From Capsicum annuum (Eukaryota > Streptophyta > Magnoliopsida > Solanales > Solanaceae), in the NCBI RefSeq assembly GCF_002878395.1, contig NC_061121.1, forward strand, positions 41,169,836-41,233,835: DNA of 64,000 nt, given 5' to 3'. The notes beneath the pieces are model-generated. The model was not told where the DNA came from. It saw nothing but the letters and a program-made list of their open reading frames with translations, and searched no databases. The translations under genes and the position numbers were made by a program. Below, one piece after another: positions 20,883-32,801 of this stretch. How positions within the stretch are numbered: position 1 is the stretch's first letter; the number at the start of each line of letters is the position of its first letter.

Positions 20883-22457
20883 TGTCATGACCCAGCCCGA
20901 GGCCTTTCCCTAAATTTGATTTGGGCTCATATATTAGTATGTATGGATTTTGAGTTTGAATATTGAATTGAGCGCATGAACGGTTATAATCCTTTCTTTG
21001 TTATTAAGCCTCTTATTTCAAAAGTCATGAATTATTATATTGCATGTTGAGAACCATGATACAAATGTCTTTACTATTATTTATGACTTGATTTTGGTTA
21101 TGAAGTGAAGATAAGGTGTTTTCTTGCTTATAAATATTCAAGATGATAGTTGAAAGAGTTGCATGGATTGTTATAAAGGAATTGACCATCATGTGTTGAA
21201 ATATTGAAAAAAGAGATTCTTTGAATAAGTTTTGCACATATTTTGAAATAAGGACTCCCTTGCATTGTTTAAATGTTTTGGTGGTCAAATGACTGAGTTG
21301 GTTGAAAAATCTAAATAAGAACATTATATGTCTTAGAAACATGACTTGCCAAAAATCTAAATAAGAACATTATATGTCTTAGAAATATGACTTGCCAGTC
21401 TTGGTATGATGATACCAAACAGATGAAGGCCATAGCAGATTCAGAATAGACTAAAATACAAATTTTACTTAGATTTTGAATTTAGAAAGATGCATTTTTA
21501 GAAAGATTAAAAATGGGCTTAAACAGACTTAGATGGTCACCTGAAGAAAGTACGAGTTGAAAGAATCAATGCTAGAAATCATGATATATCGATACAAGAT
21601 TTTTGTACCCTGTTTTGTGATCTTGTGTACCTTGATTCATGTCATTCCAAATCGGGAATATGGTTAGGATCCCTACTTTATGATCTTGTGCACTACCATG
21701 ACATGTTGATTTGATTAGGGATTTTGGAACCCTGCTGTGTGATCTTGTGTGTCCCCCCTTATAGATACTCCGATCCTTGCGGCAAACTTGGATTGGGGGC
21801 TTGGTCGCTGAATCAAGGGCAGATTACATATAGCCCTTGGAATTACAGATTGTAGGGTGTACAATCTAGCCCAGAAGCAAAATAAAGAGTGGTTCATGGT
21901 TTTAAAGAAATGTTTTAAAGTCTTTTAAGTATGTCCATGTGTTTTTCTATATCGTGTGTAAACTGTTTTATTAATTACTCTCACTTATGTTGTATAAAAG
22001 TACATTATATTGGATTGCTCTACGTACCAATACATCTATATTGACCCCCTATTTTTGAGGATCTGAGGCATATTCCTGGGCTCCCACGAAGTAATAGATA
22101 GGTGTCTTTGAGATTTGCAGTTGGTAACCTCCTCTATATCAAAAGGTTTGGTATTTAAATATTATTATTCAGATTTTGATTATGGTCTGACTTGGGGCCT
22201 TGTCCCAATTTTTAGAAGTATGTTGATTCTTCTATTGTTAGAGATTTTGTAGACTAGTGTCATGTGTTTTGAATGTTAAGAACTTTCTTTTGAATTGTTT
22301 AGTTTACTTATAAAATTGACCATGTTTCCGTATGAAAATTTTCCTCATTTCTTTATATTATAAATCATTGTTTATGATTGCCAGATAGAGATGGGCACCC
22401 AGGCCTTCATGGTTCGAGATGCTTGTCGCGGCTAGGGCTTTAACTCGGGCCGTGACA
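20883..22457 (+). mobile_element. Gypsy-type LTR D (solo or orphaned)
   Basis: 1,575 bp with inverted ends TGTCATGACCC...GGGCCGTGACA. The second half matches the element E LTR in order and orientation ('acttggattggaggcttgg'-like block, 'ttgaccccctat', 'ggccttgtccca', 'gatgcttgtcgcggc'), so it is on the plus strand. No primer site follows it and no target duplication flanks it (catta against gaaac), so it is an orphan. Confidence 0.7.
21305..21396. repeat. 46-bp tandem duplication in LTR D
   Basis: Two adjacent copies (21305-21350 and 21351-21396) of a unit starting 'aaaaatctaaataagaac' and ending 'atgacttgcc' differ at one base that I can see. Confidence 0.9.
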
Positions 22458-25263
22458 GAAACATAAGTTGGGGTCGAATTACTAGGACTTAGGCAAAACA
22501 ACTGTCACTTTCAAGCTTAGACATACTCCTCAAATACTTTCTCAACTATACGTACCCCATCAATACTGTACTTCACTTGAGGCTACTTATGATTTTCACA
22601 TGGGCCCTGATAACCCTATTCACTGAAATCTGAGCTAAACTAAATTCTCTCACTATGTTCAAGCCTACTCGACTCTACAAGTACTACACATAACCCCATA
22701 ACACTATTCTGAGCCATGAATTCAATACCCCACACATTTTTGCAACTTCATATTGCAAGACTAACTATTCTTGTCCCTTTAATAACTAAATTCAATCCTC
22801 TTAATAGGAATTCACTAGCACACAATGCACCCATCCACATATATACCAAGATGACATTCAAGTCTATCATTATAACCACATATGAACTTCTAATCAAACA
22901 TCTATAAAAGCATCTTTCTCATGTTCTCTAAACCTCTATAAATAATGACTTCCATGTACCATCCCAAAGAAAACACAGGCAAAATTTTAACTAACCATGA
23001 CGTACATCAAAAAGCTCTGCCTCAATAATCCTTCACACTTATAACCTAAGATACAACAAGCACGCAACAATCTTTCCCCAACATGAGACATTTACTCTCT
23101 CCTCTTTAAAAAATTACTCATCACCACTATCAATCCACAAAGAGAGGTAACTAAAGGATTAGAGCATGATGACCTGGAATATGAAAGAATACTATACATA
23201 ACTTGGAAATTTAACTGAGGCCGCGAGTTCTAGGAATTGAGCATACTATGAAGCATGAGTACATGAGTCATGAACTGTATGACCTGAGTTTGGAGTTTAT
23301 AAATTCATGAAATATGATTCGTACTACTGAGTGAATTGGAACTTCTTATACTAGAGACTGGAAGCATACATGATTCTATGGAAAGTGTATGAGTATGAGC
23401 TATGATCATAGAGCTAACATGTAAGGCATGAGTAGATATCTTAAATACTAAAGTACAATAACTTGCACTAAGGTAAGAATAGGTCGGGTACCTTCCTCTT
23501 TTACTGTTGTTCTAGAACTCACTAGCATTACTACTAAAATCTGAAAGCCTGACTTGGTTACTTATTCTATCATCTCCCCTTTAGATTTAACCCATCATTC
23601 TAAGTCTGCAGATCCCTTTAATAAACTCTAAACTTAATTGCAACCATTCTACTCAAGAGTTTGGGATATAACAATACCCATAAATAATAAACTCACCCTG
23701 AAAGACTACACTTGAACATGTAAAATCCAATGCTAGTACTTCCTTCTGAGATACAACTCTTAACTTTCTATATCCTCAATGGTTATCATATAACAACTTG
23801 AACACTTACTAACATAGAATCTTTATGAGAATCACCATACCTTTAGTTCACACCATCTAGAGCTTCAACTCTTCTTTATGTTAGCTCAATCATCCCAGAT
23901 TCAGACTTAGATTCTAACTCTTAACATAGATATTCCCAAACTTCTAATGAACTATACTAACTTCATCCTTGAACACTCCCTTAATATATACTATCCTTAA
24001 TTTTCCTTAGCTTTAGTACTCATCACATACTTACACCCTTCTTGACAACATGCTTGCCTTACTAAACACATAATCTACCTCATTTCCATCATAGCCTACT
24101 ATTTTCACATCTCTAAATTTATACTCTTCCCTAAACCACAAAAATCAAAATCATACCCAAAGACTTCACATCACCTATCCGTAACTCCTTATTCATCACC
24201 TATCACCTTGTTCTTACTAACACTTCTTTATCTAAATTTCAGTTTTGAGTGCTTTCTTTGTTCTCTTATTTGGATTGAAAGAAAGAAAAAACTTCCCTTT
24301 CTTTCTCTTCTTTATTTTGGTTTTATCCCTTCGATGAATTTCGGATATGACTAATGTCCCACTAGCTAAATAGGCGTAAGAAAAAGCTACCTAAAAAAAA
24401 AAAGGTGCACCTTGAATTGAACTCAAAGAATTGCATTTTGCCAGAGAGATTTTTTAGAAAGATTATCCATTGGTAATTCTAAAATAGAAAGAATATAAAT
24501 AAAGGCGCATACGCGGGAATGGCCCCCTCCCCTCTTTCTTAGAATTCAACATTTATGATATGTTTTGCATCTTGGTCGCCCACTATTCATTCAGGGTGAT
24601 TCGAAACAGGAAAGGATCTTCCACCTTTAAGTTCATAGCACCAGTACTTGAATGCTTACTCTTACTGCTTTTCTCAGGTTCACCACTATTAAGAACATGA
24701 TACACTATATAACCATCCTTCTTCCCATTTAGCAACTCAAGGGTTCCACTAACCACACACACTCTTTAATAATCTTAGAAATTAATGCAACCCTCATATC
24801 ACCTTGGGTACATATCTAAATCATACCTATAATATCATACTCAATTGCGAACTTGCATGTAATATTCAAGGCAACTAGATCATTTCCATATAAGTGGCAT
24901 CACTAACCAAGCAATTATTATGTCCACCTTGATGATAACACACTGCTCAAACTTAGTGTCTAGTGATAGACTTGATTAACAACCCAACCTCATATACTAT
25001 TCTCACTTGGATGCTATAAAAGAAAACATCAAGAAACACTAGTACACTAGAACCTCATAATAATAATAATTGATCTTGAACATATGGCCTATCTTATTAT
25101 AATCCATTAGCACATCCTCCCTCGACACATAACTACTATTCACCCATCTATACACCTAAATTTCTTTCATATCTCTATATGATTCAACTAAAATCCATAC
25201 AACCTCAAGAGAAGTCTAAATTCACAATACTCAACCACTAAATACTTTAATCAATAACCTATA
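22458..25263. other. Non-coding DNA, no gene recognised
   Basis: About 2.8 kb of A+T-rich sequence with no domain in any frame and no clear LTR, primer site or polypurine tract. The pyrimidine-rich upper strand (22500-24250) resembles the antisense of a LARD-type internal region. At about 24390-24600 the texture changes: a poly-A run, a GC-richer part with 'cgcatacgcgggaatggcccc' interrupted words, and a 'ttggtcgcccactattcattc' style segment that could be of organelle origin. Confidence 0.4.
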
Positions 25264-27031
25264 TGTCACGTACCAAAATAACCCCTAGGCGTTTAGGCTC
25301 CCGACAACACAACTTGCCGGGAGAACCAATTTTCTATACATTCACAATATCTACAAACACTGAGATGAAAACATATACAATTCCATATGCACAAAATAAT
25401 CATTAACATAGTGTAATAATCCAACAAGATACTGCATAGAAATTTATGAAAATGACAATTGTTTAGATAGAAAATCTCTAACCCAGTTCCCAAACTAAGT
25501 TCACAGAGCATCTAAACGAGTTACATGAGTTTAACTTTTAGGCATACAAACCCAATGAAATAAAATATAAGCTAAAAATAACTAAAGATGAATAGCAGCC
25601 TTCACGAAAAAAGTGAAGGCTCACCTTAGCGACAGAATCCATACATAAAGACAATTAGCCATGAGTCTTTCTCTTCACAACCATATCTGTAGGTATGCAA
25701 GTAAAGAGTGAACTATATAAATATAACCTAGTAAGATCCTCGACCCGCTACTTTATTACCCCTGGAACAAGTGTTAGAAAATTCAAGGCACAACAAAATA
25801 CACAAATAATATATACATAATGTCTCTCATAAAGTAATGTCAATAAGATCCAAAGGAAGTTCAAAAAGTCACTTTACATCTCAACTAAGCCAACTCTCAC
25901 GACTTGTCATAAACGGCAATGAAAGTAATCGGCCTAACACCCCAACAAGTCCACGGCAACATATATAATTCCCCAAAAGTCTACTACGGCAGCATGTACA
26001 AGCCCATAACTTAATACGACAGCATAAGTAATGCCCTTAACATATTACGACAGCATAAGTAATGCCTCTAACATATTATGGCAGCTATGTATGCCTCTAG
26101 ATACTATAACGGCCGTGAAGGAAATATGTTCAACACCCAAGCATCACCTCACATATTATCACCAAGCCGCTCTCACTAAACTTTTCCACGGATTCTACCA
26201 AGTCGCACGCTTGTTCCAACACATGAACTAGGCAAAAATATATATATCTATTTTTATAAAGTAGTTTGAAAGAAAGCATCAAATTTTAAAGTCACACTTA
26301 CCTCGCTAACGATAAATTTCCCAACTTTTCAATGTGTACGACATCAACCAAACAATGATCAATGGGACTAATCTAAACAAAATATTAATTTTGGGATTAA
26401 GTTTCAATATCCTTAACCTTTAAAATTAGAATTAAACCTTAATATCTCACACCATATATTGAATTAATGATAGTAATATTTTGATAAAACTGTCCCAACA
26501 TGATACCAAAGATAAGGAGAAGAAAATTTCCAAACAAACGTTAGCTTTGCTTACTGCTAGTTATTCCCAATGTTAATATTTTTGTTTTCTCATGCTAATG
26601 AACCCAAAACTAGTATCTAATTCAATTCCTCTTTGGGTGATCACGACTGAAGTAATACAACCTTTATTATAGACCAATCAGAAGGCCTAACTATTTCTAT
26701 TCTATCACTAATATCAAGAGTAAACATCTGTACTATTGTACGCATATTCAGTTCCCATGACAAAGTATAATAAAAAAAGAAAGTCCATACCTTACAGAGA
26801 AGTTTCAACCACGTCTGCTTCTCCAACTTATACATTTTTTCTATGTTGCTTGTTTTTCTTCCAAGAATAATGGGATTAAAACTGGCCCTAATATTCTATT
26901 TATGCTAAACTTAACATGAAACTGAAGAAGCTTTTGGCTTGACAACTTTAATTTCCTTATTACTATTAATAATTGTTTATAATTACCAAGTAACCTTTTA
27001 TTAAAAGGTAATAATAAGTTGGGCTATTACA
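25264..27031 (-). mobile_element. 3' LTR of element I (Tekay-like)
   Basis: 1,768 bp, on the minus strand from TGTAATAGCCCAAC (27031) to GGTACGTGACA (25264). A polypurine tract and the end of a gypsy pol adjoin it on the right, which fixes its orientation as a 3' LTR. Confidence 0.75.
25981..26103. repeat. ~31-bp minisatellite, four units, in LTR I
   Basis: Units start at about 25981, 26012, 26043 and 26074, each with 'acg(a/g)cagcat' and 'aatgccctt' or 'atgcctcta'. The two middle units differ by a few bases only, the outer two are more diverged. Confidence 0.8.
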
Positions 27032-27047
27032 ATCTCCCCCACTTAAA
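27032..27047 (-). promoter_or_regulatory. Polypurine tract of element I
   Basis: The minus-strand run 'aagtgggggagat' lies directly before the TGTAATAGCCC start of the LTR. Confidence 0.8.
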
Positions 27048-27113
27048 ATAACGTTCGTCCTTGAACGGGTCTAGAATCATACCTAAAATGTCAAATAAGT
27101 TAGGATATCTAAC

Positions 27114-27600
27114 TCACATCTCCTCCTCGGACTCCCAAGTAGCTTCCTCAGTTGGATTATTACGCCATAATACCTTGACTGAAGCTATCTTCTTTTACCT
27201 CAACTATCGCACTTGCCTATAAAGAATAGCTATTAGGCTTTCCTCATAAGTCATATTCTCATCAAGCTCTACATCCTCTGGCTGGATCTTATGGCTATCA
27301 TCATGAACATACCATCTAAGCATATACACGTGTAACACAGAATACACTGCAGACAATCTCAGAGGTAAAGCAAGCCTATATGCACCAATCCAATTCAGTC
27401 CAAAATCTCATAAGCATAAATTTATCAAGGACTTATCTTACCTTTCTAGCCAAATCACATAACTCCTTTCAAGGGAGAAACTTTTAAAAAAAATTTCCGC
27501 CTTTTCAAACTATAAATCACAGACCCTTTTATCTACATGGGATTTTTGTCTGCTTTGTGATGCCTTAAGTCGGTCTCATATCACTGCAACCTACTCCAAT
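27114..27600 (-). pseudogene. Integrase C-terminal end of element I
   Basis: On the minus strand the frame ends KVLWRNNPTEEATWESEEEM with a TGA at 27114-27116, the usual end of a Tekay/Del-type pol. Upstream are RYVHDDSHKIQPEDVEL and VELDENMTYEES, then a piece with DKRVCDL and LKVSPLKGVM, the integrase C-terminal region. Stops at about 27200 and later break the frame. The element is cut at 27671 by the start of element E. Confidence 0.75.
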
Positions 27601-27671
27601 GCTTGTTGAACTAACTATGGACCAAATAATTATGCTTTATTGGGATCAAACCAGTAAACTGGTGAACGACA

Positions 27672-28633
27672 TGTAACACCCTGCATTTTCGATCTAGAAA
27701 GTGAACCATCATTCCTACGGGTGTATCAATGGCTAATATTTAAATTTATGTGTCATGATCCTTATCCTAGTGTATGAAGTGATTATAAGGTAAAAAGTGT
27801 TCATAGAAATCACTTAGAACTAAGTTGAGCTAAGATCCTCTGATTCGCCCAAAGTTTGAAATTTGATTTTAAAAGGGTCATCTTTGAATGATGATAACGT
27901 TTTTTATATATAGAATTTGGTGTATTAAGACCCACCAAATTTTATATAATTGAATTATCTTTCCAACGATACCAATTTTACTAAAATTTGATACCTGAGT
28001 GAAAAGTTATGTTATTTTTTGTGTGAGCCAGTGAGCTGTCGCGATAAGGTCGCAATGCGAGTTTCATTCCCATTTTTGGGAGTCGTGATGCAAGTTTCAT
28101 TACCATTTAGGGAAATCACGCCACGATGATCATTTACATGGAAAGAGAGGTCAAGGGGTAGTTTATTCCTTTTTCCCATCCCTAGCCGTCCAAACACGAA
28201 TTATAACCCAAAGAGGGGCATTATTTGCCCATTTTCTTCAAATCAACTCACGTAAAAACATTCCCTTTCCCCTAGAACAAAATTCAACCCTTCTCCTCCA
28301 AGTAATCTAGAATTCAAGCCTTTAAATTTCAAGATTCTCAAAAAAGTTTCAAGAATAGAACTTCATTCTTCAAATCTAGAACTCATCCCCAAATATCAAG
28401 AATGCCAAGAAATGGATCAAGATCTGGGTTCCATCTTTAAAATTTTATAACCTAAGGTATGAGGGAATACTCTAAAAACCTTGGGCATAATTTAAATGTT
28501 TTATCAAGATTAAAAATCCCCAATTATGATTATACTGAAGTATACTATATGATTTTAGAAGATTATTCGTCATGGGACTGTTTTGATTGAAATACATGTT
28601 GTTTTGAACTACTTTTGATGAGAATTGTATTGA

Positions 28634-28680
<47 letters not shown>

Positions 28681-29448
28681 TTTTGTGTATTTTATAGGAT
28701 TTGATTGAGAGAATGAGTATGAAATCCCTCTCTTGTTGTGAACTAAATTTCATAATTTTATTGTGAATGATTTGAAATGCACAATTTAAGGTTTGAAAGT
28801 GATCTTCTCAATATCATGGTGTTTGAAATGGTTTATATAGGATGAGAGGGAGTTTCTTGTTGTAACTATATACATTCTTTAAACAGAAGGAATTGCATGT
28901 GATTGATTAAATTAACATGACCACCACATGTTTTGAATCTTAAAAAGAGATGATAAAATGCATAAGTTTTCTTGAAATATCAAAGTGATGGCTCTATTGT
29001 GACGTTATAAATCTTGGGTGGTCATGTGTATGTTTTGAAGTACGTTAGGCAGTGAATTTAATATGATATGGACTTGCAAGTTAGGGTATGACGATACCAG
29101 ATGATAGTTACGCCCTTAACAGAAAAAAATCATGAATGTTTTGAATGCATAATAAATAGTTTTAAAAAACTAAATTTGGCTTAAAGAGAGGTAGATGATT
29201 ACTTGAAGAAGGAATTTAAATGTAAGGTATCATCACCGAAAAACCGAATTTGCCGATTTAGGTGATATATTTGGCTAAACCCAATGTATACTTGTCCTTG
29301 AGACACTGAAATACTAGAATATAAATTTAGACTCCAATTCTTGTGGCATACTTGGATTGGAGGCTTGGACACCGAGTTAAGGGCGGATTTCATATAGCCC
29401 ACGGGATCGTAGAAATGTAGGGTGCACCATCTATCTTAGGATTAATAT
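27672..29448 (+). mobile_element. Element E 5' LTR, left part
   Basis: Starts TGTAACACCCTGCATTTTCG. Matches the 3' LTR (36926-38645) throughout. Interrupted after 'attaatat' by solo LTR G. A 61-codon frame at 28012-28197 and a 93-codon frame at 28472-28753 (with an Ile-Tyr run from the TA microsatellite) are not genes. Confidence 0.85.
28637..28677. repeat. (TA)20 microsatellite in the element E 5' LTR
   Basis: A 41-base uninterrupted TA run. The same site in the 3' LTR (37869-37878) holds only five AT units, so the run expanded in one LTR, or shrank in the other, after insertion. Confidence 0.97.
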
Positions 29449-32192
29449 TATATTACCTCATACTTCTACCATCTTAAATTCATCTCCAGAATGTCAAAGA
29501 CTAGTTTCAAAGATGAATCCACTTTTCTACATATGGTATTTTCAAGATTTTTGCTTTTTAAATGTGGGAAATTCAATAAGCTTTCCATCCATATTAAATT
29601 TGCCCAAATACGACACCCGAGCGAAGAGTTAGAGCCCTTTTAGTGAGACAGTGTATCATCTGAGCCATCAGTGTGTCATGGAGCCAACTTAAATGGCAAT
29701 TGTCAATTTCTAGTATTGCTCCATGATAGTGTCGCATCGCGCCAAACTTTCAGGTCTCAAACAAGGTGTCAATGCGATAGCTCCACATCATGCCACTATA
29801 CAGATTCCTAATTGTCCAGTTCCAGTGACTTGGCACGATAGTGTCGCATCACGCCAAGGATGAAAATTGAGAAATTTTCATAAGAATTAAAATATGTGTC
29901 CTAGGGTTAAAAAGGTTAATTTCCCTACCATATGTATACTCAAAAACACGTATTTGAGTCTCCATTACACAAAAATATACTCTATTTTCTCAAAAGCCTA
30001 TCAATAACACATTAGGATTTTTCATAGAAGATTCAAGTTCAAGAATTTCCTCCATAAATCTTTGTGTATTTACGAATCAAGCTATGCATAGTGTTCATTC
30101 ATGGACTCCTTTCGTCTATGAAGCCTAAGAATTTTTTTTTTTGAGTTTAAGTTTATGGATTTCTTTTAGAATTTCATGTTGGGTTTGTTTTTTTAATGCT
30201 GAGAATGATCAATTGAATTCAAATCCATGTTGGGTGATCAATGTTATGCGGAATTGATTGATATAGATGTATATTCATGTGAACCTATGATTAAACCCTA
30301 GGATGATGAAATTAGATGTTGAATCGAGATGTTTAATTGTTGTATAATGTTGTGTACATATATTATGCCTACCATGTATTTGATTAAGTGCCTATATAAA
30401 GAAAAAGTGCCCAGCTAGGATGATATTATGAAATCCCCATTTATTTACAAGTTTATGCATATCACATGTTTAATAAAGTTTTTCAATATATGAATTATGA
30501 ATTATGTTGTTGGTCATGTCTTCAAGTAAGCCATGTTATGCCAGTTTTTTTCCATTGAGTCCTGGGGGTACTTGTACCTGACAATTTTGTTGTGTGCCTA
30601 GAGCCATGTTTGGTATTCATGATAATCTCAGTCAAGCCATGATCATTAGAATTTAGTCAGTCTCATGACTCAGGAAATCTCAGGAAATTCAGTATCTATC
30701 AGATCTGTCCTACTTAGTAATCTCAGTAACTGCAGTATTCCTAGTAATCTCAGTAATTTCAGTACTCTCAGTCAATTCTTAGAACTCAGTATATTTCGTT
30801 AGTCAACAAAACTCAGTAAACTCAGTTTAGCTCCACTAAACAATACCATTAGTATCAGCTCAGTTTAGATAATTACTTTAGTTCAGTTAATGAGTTTAGT
30901 GTCTTTCAGATGGGAGTAGGATTTAGCATCGAGTGAGCCTAGGTATGGGGACTCACCCACTAGATAGGACTGAGATCCCTAGAAGAAATCCCTAAGTTCC
31001 AGAACTACATAGCCAGCTTAGGTATGAGATGTCACCCACTAGATACGACTGACATACTCAGGGATTACCCGTTAGCATATTTAAATATATAGGACTGACC
31101 CCAAGGGTCACCCACTAGATTATGACTGACTCCACAATAGTTTACTTTATCAGTGGTGTAGTACTGACACCCTTCCAACTAGAGTTATAGGTTAGACCCC
31201 AGTTAGCTTAGTATGGGGCATGTCGGTTAGATGATTACTTCCCATAGTTACAGTTTCAGTCTCAGTCTCAGCCTTAGTAAAAGAACTCAGATAGTTTTAT
31301 AGATTTCAGGACTATCAGATATAGTCAACTCAGATATAGAATGGAATTCAGATAGTTTCATCAGATTCATGACTGTCATATATAGTCATTCATATTATCA
31401 GTTATATCAGTTATCAAAACTCATGTCATCAGTATTTATCTTCAAGACTATCAGATACAATCAATAAGACCAGTTTTTCATAATCAAAACTATCAGACAC
31501 AGTTATTCATGTATCAGTAACATAGTATCAGTCCTTCAGATATCAGTAATTCTATGTTATTAGTAAAACTCAGTAGTCAAAACTCAGTATTCAATCCTAG
31601 CACGATCTTAGTTATAGTTACATATGCATGCATGTATTCTCACATTCATGTTAGTCAGTCAGTTAGTATTGTTCATAAATATGAACCTATTGGAATCAGC
31701 CTAACTCACTTGCATACCAGTACATTCAATGCACTAGCACATTTACGCTATGGTATCTTATACTATAGGTTTAAAAGCATGAGCTCCAAACAACCAGTAG
31801 CATCTCAGTTCAGCGATCAGAGTTAGCAATGAGTCCTCATCCTTTGAGGCCATGATGATTACATTAATTTTTTTAGTTTTTATTTTATTTTAGTAGTCAG
31901 AGTTAGTTGGGCCATGTCCCATCAAATCCTTATTTAGACAGTCTAGAGGCTTTCAGACTATAGCATGTTAGACAATTATTTTAGATTTTCTTTAGTGTTG
32001 TTATACCATTTTCAGACATTGTTTATCAGATGTTCATTCAATTTTGAACCTTATGGCCTTACAACAAATATTTTGTATATTCACAATGTATTATTTATGC
32101 TCTGTTACAGATATTAGTCATGGGTTAACTTGTGGTCCTTCGGGGTTATGAGCACCGTGTAGTATTTCGAGTGCCAGATTTGGGGCGTTACA
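29449..32192 (+). mobile_element. Solo LTR G inside the element E LTR
   Basis: 2,744 bp from TATATTACCTC (the expected TG mutated to TA) to GGGGCGTTACA. It is flanked by aatat at 29444-29448 and 32193-32197. The empty site is present in the 3' LTR of E at 38641-38660 as 'ggattaatataaagagtg', which proves insertion. No primer site, polypurine tract or coding sequence is found inside, so it is a solo LTR. The Tekay/Del style of its ends and its 'gatagtgtcgcatc' type segments agree with plant gypsy LTRs. The part at 30640-31600 is rich in 'ctcagta' and 'atcag' words. Confidence 0.88.
30640..31600. repeat. TCAGTA-rich simple-sequence region in solo LTR G
   Basis: Dozens of 'tcag', 'ctcagta' and 'tatcag' words in irregular spacing, for example 30710-30860 and 31250-31560. 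It has no fixed period and looks like degenerate slippage sequence. Confidence 0.6.
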
Positions 32193-32785
32193 AATATAAA
32201 GAGTGAGTCATGCTTTCAAAGAAGTGCCTTGGAGTTCATTAAAGTATGCCCATGTATTTTTACTTACATATCATGATTATTGACTTTATGAAATGCTCTC
32301 ATCTATTTTGTATAAAAATATATTATTTTGAGTTGTTTCACATCCAAGTACAATTGTATTGACCCCCTATATTTTATGGTTTGAGGCTCAGTCCAAAGGT
32401 CTTGATAAATCGTAGAGTTTTTAGACAAAAGTGAATTATGTAGTTGGTGATCCTTCTCTATTCCAAAAGGCCTATTTCCTTTCAGTATTTTTATTTATTT
32501 TGGTTTAGGTCCACTAGGGGCCTTGTCCCAGTTTCAGAAGGTTATTGTTCATTTTCGTATGTATTAGAGATTTCGCAGACTAAAACAGATATGATCTAGG
32601 TGTTGATAAATTTCCTTCCACATTGTTAAATAGAATTCTGAATATGACCATGATTCTATTTATTATAATTCCACATCTTTTCTTTATTATGTGAGTATAG
32701 TGCATGATTACCAGATATAGAAGGGTGTACGGGCCTCCATGGTTTTAGTGCTTATCACGGCCAGGGCATAGTTTGGGTTATGACA
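32193..32785 (+). mobile_element. Element E 5' LTR, right part
   Basis: Continues the LTR after solo LTR G (first five bases are the target duplication) and ends GGGTTATGACA at 32785. Only its first ~120 bases can be compared with the 3' LTR, which is truncated. Confidence 0.82.
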
Positions 32786-32789
32786 AACT

Positions 32790-32801
32790 TGGTATCAGAG
32801 C
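32790..32801 (+). promoter_or_regulatory. Primer-binding site of element E (initiator tRNA-Met)
   Basis: TGGTATCAGAGC, intact, four bases after the LTR end. Confidence 0.92.

Noticed and set aside
26031..26103. CRISPR-like array
   Set aside because: Units are adjacent, with no unique spacers, in a plant LTR.
28472..28753. 93-codon minus frame with an Ile-Tyr run
   Set aside because: The run is the translation of the TA microsatellite; the frame lies within an LTR.
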